From assembly GCA_036362985.1 (NCBI GenBank), contig JAYGXS010000001.1, forward strand, positions 74,596,273 to 74,660,272: a stretch of 64,000 bases of DNA. The letters are read 5' to 3'. Each line of letters begins with the position of its first letter. Positions within the stretch are counted from its first letter, which is position 1. Positions 24,871-35,222 of this stretch are shown here, piece after piece. Position numbers and translations under genes: made by a program. Source of the stretch: Ligula intestinalis (taxonomy: Eukaryota > Platyhelminthes > Cestoda > Diphyllobothriidea > Diphyllobothriidae). The notes below the pieces were generated by a model. That model was not told the origin of the DNA. It did no database searches and saw nothing but the letters and a program-made list of their open reading frames with translations.

Positions 24871-25139
24871 GGTCAAAGAAAGGTGGGATTAGTTGCTGTC
24901 AGACTTCAACTTTACTAGACTGTCCAATCGATTTGAAGACCCCTGTTCAGGATGCCTTCAGTCCTTCTCATCGCTGGCGGAACCACTGCAGTTTGCCCGT
25001 ACCGGAGAGCTGAGTCACCCCCTATTTCCACCACCACTCTGTGCAAAAACTATAGTTTTTTAGAAAAGGACGAGTTTACTGAATATTTGAGCACAACATA
25101 TCTTCCAACCATTGGAGCTTATCGCAAAAGAGTGGTTAA

Positions 25140-25625
25140 GGCTACGCCGGTTTAACCCTAACGACTGCGATCTTCCAGACCCGGTTCCTTAGGAGATGAT
25201 AGAGAAGTCTTGGAGAACTAGAGTAGGAGAAGGTTATATTCTGTACAGAACAAGTAGGAGAATAGATAGTAGAAAGGTGGTTGACTCGGCCTGGCGTTGA
25301 GTTCGACCATCAGGACCGTGAGGGAGCACTGCAGTTTCGCATCCGTCTCGAGCCGAGGTGGAAGGCCGAGTGAGTTCTGCCTTGCTTGCTGGATGGGCTT
25401 GGTGTGTATTTGCAGCCAACCAGGTGGACAGGCGGTCATCGATTGGCTGGCGCTTGTGCAAGGCTTGCTGCGGCGAGAAGGGGGGAGCCGTAAGGCTTCT
25501 GGCAGCGGTTGCCGTGTGCGCGGCGAACAAAAGCAGACAGCGTGCGTCAACAGCGGCAGGCTCCCACAACCTGACACCTACTCAAGATTCTCAGTCAAGG
25601 GTCGGTGAATATGAATGGCCATAAG
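25140..25625 (-). repeat. Solo-LTR-like repeat (CsRn1-like LTR family), minus
   Basis: The complement of 25150-25270 aligns with 870-1035 and 34.52-34.66 kb: ctgtacagaata, ctccaagacttctc, ctcctaagga, ggtctggaagatcgcag, gttagggttaa. The 5' part up to about 25620 is assigned by length only. Confidence 0.5.
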
Positions 25626-25689
25626 GGAGCGGATCGCTGTGCATCCTGAATTGCAATAAAACATTTTATCCTGCAGAGGATGACAGGCG

Positions 25690-26155
25690 CTAACCTTGCT
25701 TCATGGCCGAGCGCAGGAGCTTGAGGGCCACGGTGGTCTTTTGACCTTGTACGTCATTCGTCAGGTAGGCCTTCATCTTCTTGTAGGTCTGCATCATTTC
25801 CTGCGTAAGGCCAACTTCCTTAACCATGGGAAAGAGGAAAAGGCGCAGGTAATGGACGGTACTGAAAAGAGCGACCTCCACCTGAACTCATCTTCAGAGC
25901 CAAACTCCGACTTGCAAATTCCAATGCATTTATGTAAAAATCCTATGTAAACGCCATTGCTCAGATTCAAGAGGTGGAGGGGGGCAGAGAAGCAGCATGG
26001 TACACGAGAAACTCTCATGTGCTCAAAACATACTTTATTTGCCCCAGAAGGCAAAAGGTATTATCTCATCGAAGTGCTGAAGAGAGGGCCTACCTGGCTG
26101 GAGCTACTACAGAGCAAAGAAGGACCGCAAGAAGGCAGACTGTTGTGTTGCGCAT
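25690..26155 (-). CDS. Small secreted helical protein, two exons (unrecognised family)
   Basis: Exon 1 is 26094-26155 (62 nt). The intron is 25862-26093 (232 nt, AG|GTAGGC ... tcttttcag). Exon 2 is 25690-25861 (172 nt), ending TAG. Total 234 nt, or 77 residues plus stop. Exon 1 encodes a signal peptide (MRNTTVCLLAVLLCSVVAPA, positively charged start, then a hydrophobic core) and ends in phase 2; AG+T then gives Ser. The mature part of about 57 residues is alpha-helical in character and basic, with VHYLRLFLFP, VKEVGLTQEMM, YKKMKAYL and TTVALKLLRSAMKQG and no cysteine. A TATA-like box lies 44-50 bp upstream of the ATG. Cestode antigen-B-type lipid-binding proteins share this plan (signal-peptide exon, one intron, short helical Cys-poor exon), but I see no decisive sequence match. 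Function is not assigned. Confidence 0.72.
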
Positions 26156-26198
26156 TTTGTAGTGTTGATGGATGGAAGTGCTAGGCCCTTGGGTCTGC

Positions 26199-26205
26199 CT
26201 TTTAT
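26199..26205 (-). promoter_or_regulatory. TATA-like box of the small secreted-protein gene
   Basis: The minus strand reads gacATAAAAGGcagac at about 26196-26208. A start 25-30 bp downstream would give a 5' UTR of roughly 15-20 nt before the ATG at 26155 (actacaaaATG). Confidence 0.55.
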
Positions 26206-26495
26206 GTCGTCTGATTGAGAGAATACCCACGATCCTTGAACTCCCTCCCTCTCCCCTGAAGGGTTGAATCCGACAGAAAACATCGCCTTCTGTTGCCGCA
26301 GTCAAATTATTGGCACTTGTGTGTGGATATTTGTGTGTTTGATTGCTGGTTGCGAACGAGTTCTGTTCGATAAGTGTACTTGTTTTTCCAAGGAGTTAAA
26401 TTTCGCCAAAGCGAGCGAGCGCGAGAGGGTGAACAGAGTTCGCGATAGTTCCTGTTTAGTTTCATCTATAAACGGATGACGTAGATTGCACTTCT

Positions 26496-27213
26496 GTGCT
26501 GATAAAGGTTAGTTACGTATCGGCAGGTTTCACAGAAGCATCTGTTTTCTCCTGGGTGTTAACAACGGGCTTAGCTTTCGAGGATCTTTGTAAAGTTAGC
26601 GTGCGCACACCAGAAACCTGCCTGGAAAACGTCCGTTCTTATTCGATCATGGGTTCCAGCTGGCGCGGTCAACGGACTGACCGTTGTGCGTGTGTTATGT
26701 CCCATAAAGTGGGGCGTGGTATAGATGTGATGGACCAATACGGGGGCAGATCAGAGCACGGCAGGCGTTATTTAGGTTGCGTCCCGATAACAAATGCCGA
26801 GCATGGGGATACGCGGTGGTTTCTAGCTGAGCCAACCACCTGCACCCGATCTTACCTCTGGTTCTCTTGCTTCTGGACAGAGAGCAGATGTGGTTGCGGG
26901 AGGAGAGAGTGTGGTAAATGCTGTACAAGTCCACTCTCATTTAGAACAACTCCATGTGCTAGTCACTGCGTTTGCCGTCAGCTTGCGGAAGCAGGTGCTG
27001 GACATAATCGAAACTGACGGTCCATCTGTCGACGGCGTTTCTGAGACGGAGGCTGTGGGTCGCTTCGTCTACCTCATGATCACATTACCTTGCAGCACGA
27101 GAATCGACTATGAGATTGCTTACTGCATCGCTTCCGTTTGTATACAACCCTTCAGTTCTGTATGCAATCGCGAGCTACAGATATACCGAGTAAGTAGAAT
27201 TCGCAGCTTGTAG
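26496..27213 (+). other. Overlapping unrecognised open frames
   Basis: The frame 26496-27017 encodes 173 residues, Cys-rich at its end. The frame 26890-27213 has a protein-like stretch, VVNAVQVHSHLEQLHVLVT then AFAVSLRKQVLDIIETDGPS, preceded by a cag acceptor-like site near 26879. Either could be an exon of a larger gene or a relic of a retroelement. No family is recognised and no linked exon was found. Confidence 0.25.
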
Positions 27214-28499
27214 CTCTAACAACTGATGCTTCACCAGGCCACGTCATAAGCTCAACGTGTGTGGTTTTTTGGCATCTGATACGTGGACTGGGAGTCCGGC
27301 GGCGATAAACGATGCGAAATGAGTCTCACGCTGTGCGCAGGCACAAGGACAGTTGATAGCGGTGCTGTTACACAGTTATAGTATAGCATGATGTGCACTC
27401 TAAGGTGAAACGGGCTTCGTGTAGTAGGTGAAGGGCGGGGGCTTCGCTGCAAGAAGGGCCGTACCTGGAACAATAGCTGTAGCGCTGATTTAAGCCAGCG
27501 TTGGAAACGCATGTGACAGCATAGGTCACTGAAATTGTCACATTTGTTGTTTACGAATGCTAGCCTTTTTAGCAAAGCGGAATATTCTGAAAAAATGAAA
27601 ACCGGGCGTACCAGGTTAATTTCAGTTTTAAATTAAGAGCTAGCTTGTTCATGCAAAAAAGCCGAGTGAGTAAGGCAGCACAAGTAGGATTTCGTTGGAA
27701 AATAATCATTTTGCACAATTTTTCGGATATCTATGCTTCCATATTACGTGTACTATAACGTATGGCTGTTACCGAAGGGTCAAAAGTTAAATTATGTATT
27801 CCAACACGGTTTCACGAGAAATGTTAGTTGTTTCTTTCATTTATACATTGCTTGAGTTACCTTTGACTAAGTCAACCATATTTTCGTTTGATAACGCCCA
27901 TTCGGAGACCACGATAGTAAGATATTACGTAAGCTTACGTGCGGACATGCCGGTCAGTGACTAATAGAGTCAAATGGAATTGTCAGTTGCAACCGTAAAT
28001 GTACCATTTTGTGTACACTAAGAGGAATTTCCTTCCGTCATATTTAGTTATTTCAGGATTTTGAGTACGATGAGGTTTGGATAGCGCCTGAAATGTTGAT
28101 TAACACTTTACGATTTTCCTTGGCTTCAGTAGATTGACCATAAAAATGGAGTATATTCTACGTGCTTACCAACACCTTCAAAATAAGATTTTTATTAAAC
28201 GCAGTGACCTACATTTGGAGTTGTTGGGCGTTCTTTTTAATGAACCTATTTGGCTGGGTGATAGTTTTAGAATCACCCAAACATTTCAATTAATTGCCCA
28301 GAAAAATGAACTTCTGCAACATAAGTCACAAATGAATATGCCTATGATCAATTGAAAAGCTTTCTATAACAACTTACCTCTTAAAAAGAGCTTTTTTAGC
28401 TATTTCGACGTCAACTGTCTGCATAATTCACCTTTTTCGAAGCTTAAGTCAAGGTACAAAATGACAGCGTGTGACCGACTTTTGACCTCCCTGAGTACT
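27214..28499. other. Unassigned AT-rich sequence
   Basis: Nothing recognised. A 73-residue plus frame at 28134-28355 has no identifiable domain. Confidence 0.35.
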
Positions 28500-28935
28500 A
28501 TAGGAGTTAAGGTTAAGACGATTAACCCTAACACCTACAATCATTCAGGCCCTGGGTCCTTAGGAGATAGGAGAGAAGTCTTGGGAAGGCCTGAGTAGGA
28601 GGAAAAGTTTATTGTGTACACAGTGGAACGGAGAATAGATGGAAAAAGTCTGACTTGGAAGGACACGTCCGCCGGAGAGCCGGCCGCGCTCCAAGTGCCG
28701 TTTTAGCAGCAGACATGCAAGCGGCAGCCTTGTATGGTCGCCTCAAAGGTTATTGGCCGTACAGACCGCATCGATCAAGGCGTGCATGCGTCTTATTCGC
28801 CGCCGGGAGAGACCAGTCTTCTGCGGATCTGTGATTGGCTGTTGTCAGAAGCCGCCCTCAGTGCGGACGTACGCATTAGCAGCAGTGGGCTTTCGGACAT
28901 GCTCGCTTATGTGGAGTGAGTCACTTCCAAAGCAG
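28500..28935 (-). repeat. Solo-LTR-like repeat (CsRn1-like LTR family), minus
   Basis: The complement shares with the 34.33-34.69 kb copy the blocks agccaatcacag, ttttccatctattctccg, ttccactgtgtacaca, aagacttctctcctat and gttagggttaa, in the same order. No internal region is attached on either side. Confidence 0.6.
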
Positions 28936-29004
28936 TAATGAATGTATCCTATAAATACTGAAAACTTCTGTGCATGTATTACCCGTTTCTTCTACCGCTT
29001 TCTG

Positions 29005-29124
29005 CGAATGTCTCTGATGATGAATCCGCGACGGATGTCGAAACGTTAGACGAATAAAAGTATTGTCCCAGCGATCGTGTCATCTTTTTCGCAATTACTT
29101 CCTGGCTCTCGCATATTCGCTTGT
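29005..29124 (+). repeat. PLE-type repeat with a hammerhead-like core
   Basis: It reads CTCTGATGATGAATCCG, CGA, CGGATGTCGAAACGTTAG, then ACGAATAAAAG. CTGATGA, a stem (ATCCG/CGGAT) and GAAAC occur in hammerhead order. The tail (tgtcccagcgatcgtg ... acttcctggctctcgcat) matches positions 1-110. Confidence 0.65.
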
Positions 29125-29870
29125 GTTGGCACTTCCAAAGCGTTATCAAGCGCCCCTCTACCATCTCCGACGCCGCCATTGACCAACTCCTTCCGAATGA
29201 GATCAACGCCGACCTCGATCGCCCACTCACTCCCCAAGAAACTATCAGGACCGTGCAGTAACCCGCCAGCGGGAATGCACCCGGATCAAATGTGATTACT
29301 GTTTAAGTTCACAAATACTGTGGCTCCCAACTTATGAACCACCTCGCAATGCCCTTACAGGTGATGTAGCGTCAAGGACAAGTTTCACAGGAACGCACCG
29401 GGATCCGCATAGCCTACAGAACTGACGGGTACCCCCTCAACATCCGGCACATGCAAGCCTCAACGCGAGTATCCATGACCACCGTCCACGACCTAGTCTT
29501 CGCGGACGACTGCGCTCTCAATAAAATGAGCAAACGGGGCATGCAGAGGAGTATGGATCTCATCGCCGCCGGTTGCGCTAACTTCGAACTTGCGATCAAA
29601 ACGGACGAAATAGTGGTCATGCATCAACCGCGCCCACGCATCAATAGCAACGGCGCCGAGCTGAAGGTTGTGGATAACTTATCCTATCTCACAGCATGAG
29701 AATCAATACGATTGCTCACCGCATCCCCAAAGTCTGCCTTCATGTGGAATCGTCCTGGTCTCTAAATGAATACTAAACTTAAGGTGTACTGGGCCGTCGT
29801 CACCCTACCACTCCTGTAATCCGCGGAGTCCTGGACAGTCTACGCCAGCCTTCGTCACTAGGCAAGTATA
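29125..29870 (+). mobile_element. RTE-like reverse transcriptase fragment
   Basis: The plus strand reads, through frame changes, the pre-RT block IDQLLPNEINADLDRPLTPQ, then GIRIAYRTDG, VSMTTVHDLVFADDCALN (RT motif with FADD, near 29470-29520), KRGMQRSMDL, IKTDEIVVMHQP, and LKVVDNLSYLT near 29690. After that the frame is shifted as far as LYGAESWTVY-like text near 29850. The central palm motifs are absent (internal deletion near 29300-29400). The text closely resembles tapeworm RTE-like elements as I know them. Confidence 0.8.
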
Positions 29871-30114
29871 GTATTTTGATAATTAAAAAACATAGAGCAA
29901 CCAACTGAAAGATATATTCATTTAAACTCGTTGGGATTTTCAGAAGAGCTTGATTTAAAGTCAACCTAGAATCTCAACCTACTCCGCAGCTATCTCAGCG
30001 GTAGTACAAAACTGTCAATAACGTCGAAACTGCTGAATATAGGTATACGACTGTATTTTTCAGTTTTTTAAACTCGTAAACATATGCGAATCGACGTTCC
30101 TTCCTCCAGAAAGA

Positions 30115-30190
30115 GAAGATGTGATGGCTGGAACAAGAAGTTTATTAACCTGACGTTTCGGAACCCATCATCAGAGTCAATCGCAACTAG
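30115..30190 (-). repeat. PLE-type repeat, minus
   Basis: The complement reads actCTGATGATGGGTTCC, GAAACGTCAGG, TTAATAAA: a CTGATGA box, a short arm, then GAAACGTCAGG, as in the other copies. Confidence 0.6.
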
Positions 30191-30459
30191 ATGCGATAGA
30201 GGCACAATGTGCACAATATTTACAGTCCATAGTGGCCACGCGACCACGTGCGTACTTCAATTAACAGCTCTCGTGGCCACCAGTGGAGGTCCTAATTGGT
30301 ACCTTGATGACTTAGCAGTCTTTAGTGGCACGCTAGCAATATTTCCCTCCACACCAGACATGATGTCTCGTGATGGGAAGTCTCGACCTACATACTGGAT
30401 CGCTGCTGACTTTGCGAGAAGCCGCATTTAGTAGACTGGCCTCAATCCATCCAATTAGA

Positions 30460-31900
30460 TGCCAGCATTTAGTAAGCTAGCCTATATTGGTAGGTTGGCC
30501 TCAATCCGTTTGGCCATTAGATCTCAATGCCTCAATGTGGTGCCTGTCGTCCAGCCGGCACTTCAGACTCAACCCGCTAGCCTACGGACATGTGCTCGTT
30601 GGACAGACAAATCTCCTCTTACCTATGCTCCATTCATTATGCACAGAATTAAATCTTCCTACCACTTTGGTCTTTCCACCTCTTCTTCTTCTCCTAAGGA
30701 AGCAGGCCTAACGATCATAGCGACAGGGGTAAAATGTTACTAATCTTAATTCCTCAATACTGGTGACCCCGACATGATCTGAACACGCATTCTTAAGAGC
30801 ACAATCAATGATCAAAATTTTCTAACATGGCTGACAACCTCTTTTACCAAATTCGAACTCGAATTCAACGTACTGTTTGCCCTGCCTCACTTACTGTGCC
30901 CATGGATAGGGAAACACGGTTACTGACATCCGACCATGAATCGAGATTGAAATTTTCAACAAAACTCAGCCGTACAAATTCAGGTCGAACTGCAATCAGT
31001 TGATTTGGAGCATTCATTCAAAGGTGTTGCAATGCCAACATATCTCTCCTGTGTTCGAGAGATTCCTCCGCCCACTGCCAACGATACATCATCCGTGAGT
31101 TATTCTCATGTACTCCGTATAATAACACTCATGCATCGATTAATTTTCAAAAATTCGACACCACGCTACCTCAACTTTGCTTATGGACGGCAGTGAGCCT
31201 ACTTTACTGACGCATTCGTCCGAATCAGCTCTTAATGGGATACCTTGTGTCCTTTTCTCCTACTAACGTGCCGACTTAGTTGCACACGTAGTCGAGAATA
31301 CATTTCCTCCTACCAATGTGCCGACCACAACCGCACCTTCAAACTGGCTCACTTACGCCAGTCACAAGCTTCTCTTCAACCCGGCTCACGCATGCCAGCC
31401 ACAGCAGCACACGCCGTTCAACTCCTACCGTTAGTGCGTACCTCATTCTTACAACTGTCTTTTCTTCCTCCGTTTGGACTCTTTAATACCGGAACACAGG
31501 GAGAACTTGTAGTTACCTCTTATGCCATACCTGCATGAGGTCAAACCGTTGCAATCATCGGCGCGGCTCTGGGACCAGCCACATGCTTGTCTTGCACGGC
31601 CACTAAGCAAGCGTGAACCGTAGGCCTCTCCCAGTTTGGCCAATCACATTCGAGGCTGAATAAGACAAAGCCAGCTTTCGCTGCCGCTCGTATGACTGCC
31701 CCAAGATATCACTTCAGAGGCAGCTCGTTAGCCTGCGGATGTGCGCTCGTCTGATTGTCAAATCTCATCCTACCTATTCCCCATTCCTTCTGTACAGGAT
31801 AGACACTTCCCACCACTCTGGCCTTCCCGTGACTTCTCTTCTCCTACGGAGCCGAGACGAATGACCGCGATGACAAGGGTTAACCTTAATTCCTCAATAT
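30460..31900 (+). mobile_element. CsRn1-like Ty3/gypsy remnant: LTR, tRNA-Trp primer site, gag start, second LTR copy
   Basis: The LTR (about 30520-30756) ends taattcctca. Four bases later comes the primer site, then ATGGCTGACAACCTC at 30828, a gag-like start reading MADNLFYQIRTRIQRTVCPA before breaking down. A second LTR copy (about 31680-31896) ends with the same tcctca. The internal part is only about 0.9 kb, so the protease-RT-integrase region has been lost. LTRs of this family are scattered through the window. Confidence 0.65.
30761..30778 (+). other. Primer-binding site complementary to the tRNA-Trp 3' end
   Basis: tggtgaccccgacatgat matches the complement of the eukaryotic tRNA-Trp 3' end (tggtgaccccgacgtgat) at 17 of 18 positions, as I recall that tRNA. 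A tRNA-Trp primer is the reported feature of the CsRn1 group first found in Clonorchis. Confidence 0.7.
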
Positions 31901-32282
31901 GCCCGCGTCCCTAATTGCCGTGATTTCATAATCCATGGTGAACGTTGCCTCGCAAAGTAATTTGGTCCGCTGTCATTCAAATTGTTGCTCGTACATCTTC
32001 TCCCCATGTCACCGATTCCATTTTTTATGGTAAAGTCTCAGTACAGAGCATGCAAACGATGGATAATTGCGATTTTTTGTCGATTGAGAACCTCAGAACT
32101 ATGACTGCAGCAGATCGTGGCTTATGCGGCTGCCACCTCTCGCAGGATTTCAACATCTTTAGACTTCCGTCGAATGAACGGCGACTTGAGAGCTGGCGGC
32201 CTTCCTTTTCACTGCTGCTGCTGCTGCATGCTCGGCCATTCGCATTCGGAAGAACCTCCGATTTCTCTGACGTATTTGCTTC
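31901..32282. other. Unassigned sequence between LTR remnant and hAT element C
   Basis: Open frames on both strands (31945-32358 +, 32025-32354 -) run across the hAT boundary and so are not single genes. No domain recognised. Confidence 0.35.
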
Positions 32283-32455
32283 GTCTACAGCAGGGGTTGG
32301 TAACCTTTTTGACTCAGAGTCAAGAACGCAAAAATATTCGGAAATATATTTCAAGTAAAGCCAAATAATCTATTTTAAGACTTAATTCAATTAAATATGA
32401 GTAAAATAAACTTCTAGACTTATTCTTTGAAATAACTTTCTTATAATACTCATTG

Positions 32456-34317
32456 TTACTGCGACTTTTGGTGCTGCATGGCTACGCTGATGGCCTTGTA
32501 GTCCGGTTGGCAGGTGGTAAGGTTAAGCTTCATGCAAGCGTTGAGGCTTTCATCTGTTAGACGTGAACATAGGGTGGACTTGCTGCATTTAAGATGTGAG
32601 AATAACTGCTTACATGCATACGCAGATCCAAACAAGGTCAATACATCAATACTCGCACGCTGCAGTATGTGGTATGGGACAGGAAGCGTGTTCCAAGTTT
32701 TTATTATCAGTTAGTCTTTGGGTTGAAGATTTTAATTTCTATCCACATGTGTATGCTTGCCAACTCCACTTTATGTCATGCGATTCTTTCCAAATCTTAA
32801 TTGAGTGACTTGAACCTATTCACCCACATGTCTGAGGCCTTCAGGAAAGCCACTTCTTCGACATCTCTAACGGAGATACTAAAAATATAAATAAGGTTGG
32901 CTGAGTTTAGTGAACACTCAGTTAGCTAAGTGATGAACTTAAAAAGACAAGTGTGCTCTCGAAATTCTCCAAAGCATGCTTTGAAAGACTGTAGGAGACC
33001 GGATGTGAGGCCAACTAGCTGGTGGAGATCAAAGTTTTGAGTGGGCTCACTTACTGTACATACGTCTTTATATTGTCTCAGTTTTTCAAAACGTAGTAAA
33101 CGATCTGTTTCAAGATCCATGATAAAGAGCTCCAGCTTGCTTCAAAAGCAAACATGGCTTGTTGAAGTGATAACAGTGTATTTCCATTGCCTTACATTTT
33201 AACATTGAGCTGGTTCAGGTGTTCGGTCATATCCACTGAGGTGCCACTCAGTTTTGGCTAGCTTAGGATGCTCAATGCCCTTCATTTCAAGAAAAGTCAG
33301 GGTTTCGTTCAGACAAGCTGCAAAACGGCTCAGCACCTTCCCTTTTGACAACCAAAGTGTACTGCTGTGCAAAAGCAGACCGTGATAATTATTTTCAACT
33401 TCATCCGGCAGTGTCTTAAACTGTCGACAATTTAAGGCTCGGACAACCATAAAGTTGCTCACACGAATGACCAGCGAAATCACTTCGCCAAACTGCCTGT
33501 CACATATCTGAGCACAAAGAACCTCCTGGTGTATAATGCAATGGAAACGCAGGGTGGGTCTATTTTCATGTTCACATAGAAGTGCCACAGAATTTTTCTC
33601 TCTACCACGAACGAACTCTATGAAAGAATTGAATAAACCCTCAGCTCTTGTGGACATTTTTATTGGCCAAACAGCAACTTTCTTCGCGCGGTGTATCACC
33701 AGTAGCATATCTTGCAACCACACTGAACTGCGCCAAATGGCTTACGTCTGTTGACTTATCCAAATTCAGGGAAAAGAACGGCGCTGAATTTATTGCTTTC
33801 ACTTTGGGTTCCCCTACGTGGGTTGCCATCATGATGGTACGCTCATGAACAGATTTGCCGACAGAGGCATGTCTTTTATCCGTTTGGTTATCTTGTCTTG
33901 GTTCAGAAGATCATCAAAAGGTTTATTGGCTACATCCATCATGAACATTTTAGCATACTCGCCATCTGTGAATGGTGCTCCGTTCCTCACTATTGGTAAA
34001 AATCTACCAAAGCTAGCGGACTTATAGTCACCTTGCTGGTTCCATACGCGGAGATGCTGCTGGCTGGCTTGCACTCTGCTCATTAGCTCTTGATATGCTT
34101 TCTCTCCGCTATCTCCCGCAGGGTATTTCGATACAAAGGTATCATGACATGTGTTAAAGTGGCGCTTTACATTCGACTGTTTCATAGATGTAATCTTGTC
34201 ATTGAAAATTAGACAGAACGCATAATCTGATCCCTCCACAAAAAATGCTTTGGTCCATTTGTCCTGACATGCACGATACTCCTCATCTCTTTTTCGTTTC
34301 GTTATCTTCTTTGTCAA
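32456..34317 (-). pseudogene. hAT transposase (GTF2IRD2/ZBED-like), copy C
   Basis: The N-terminus (34317 down) reads KRKRDEEYRACQDKW, then a BED-like finger CLIFNDKITSMKQSN..RHFNTCH, in which the second zinc ligand Cys has become Phe (copy B keeps CLIC). The middle carries FVRGREKNSV, a ...FHCIIHQEVLCAQ block, VNFMV.RALNCRQFKTLPDEVE, and LSRFAACLNETLTFLEMKG. The C-terminus reads LFGSAYACKQLFSHLKCSKS and SRLTDESLNACMKLNLT. Several frameshifts and stops make it inactive. Confidence 0.82.
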
Positions 34318-34324
34318 ACGGGTT

Positions 34325-34690
34325 GTTGTGACTAGCTCGCGCCGAAGTGAACTTCACTGGAATCTCACGACTGCGGCTCTTGACGCCTGGATCAGCCAAT
34401 CACAGTTGCCGCAAAAACTGCTTTCTGCCCAGGTGACGAATAGCAACACTGCACGCGTGACTGCTGCCAAACCAGCACTTGGACCGGTTAGCCCTCCTGT
34501 CTGGTCGTAGGCTCTCCAAGTCAAGTCCTTTTCCATCTATTCTTCGTTCCTCTGTGTACACAGTATACTGTTCCTAACACTCTGGCCTCCCGAAGACGTC
34601 TTCTCCTAAGTAACCATGGTCTGAAGATCGCAGTTGCTAGGGTTTAACTTACTACAAACCTAGCGAAAGGCAAATAAGAGGAAGAGAGTG
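34325..34690 (+). repeat. Solo LTR nested in hAT element C
   Basis: ttgttgtgactagctcgcg ... agccaatcacagttg ... ttttccatctattcttcg ... ctgtgtacacagtatac ... ctcctaagtaaccatgg ... agggtttaac. It is the same LTR family as 28.5 and 30.5 kb. It lies just upstream of the transposase start, so it inserted after the hAT element. A target duplication was not resolved. Confidence 0.6.
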
Positions 34691-35222
34691 TAGCGACAAA
34701 GGATGTGTGACCTACTATAACCACTAAGAGCATTTCGTCTGATGAAAGAAAGCAGTCAGACGTTAGGAGCGATTTATTAGTACATAAGGCAAGTTCCCGC
34801 GAATAAACTGTTTACTTGCGCGTGATAAATGCCTCCATCTGGGAGTCATAAACACAAGGAATTATAAGTGACAGGGCGGGCTGGCCTATGCGCGTAAGTT
34901 AGCCTTGTCTGTCAGCGCCACCTTGAGTAAGTTGAGGTCAAGTCTGGAGAGACGTACTTTAGTAGTGTCTATTATTTAGTGAGCTTGTCGCGGCCGTTGG
35001 AACGCAGAAGAGAAGAGAAGCAGCTGCTGTCGGCTAGCCGGAAAGGGAGCACTGAAACAGCTGCTAGGCCAAACCTGGGGGATCTAAACGCCAGATATTG
35101 GTTGAGATTAAATTAATTATAATACGCGTCTCAGATGCAGCACCTCCGAAAGAGCCAGACGCAATCATCAAAAAAGCCACAACTGGCTCGCGAGCCGAAG
35201 GTTGCCGACCCCGGGTCTACAG

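Larger units (their letters stand above)
32291..35214 (-). mobile_element. hAT element C with intact ends and 8-bp target duplication
   Basis: The left end is caggggttggtaacc; the right end is the complement of ccggggtcggcaacc. The 8-bp sequence GTCTACAG flanks both sides exactly (32283-32290 and 35215-35222). Length is 2,924 bp. The minus-strand transposase is broken into frames 33829-34317, 33199-33723, 32926-33120 and 32456-32641. It belongs to the hAT group related to the GTF2IRD2 / ZBED-like transposases: an N-terminal BED-like finger, and a C-terminal FGSAYACKQLFSHLK...SRLTDESLNAC dimerisation motif. An LTR copy is nested within it. Confidence 0.88.
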
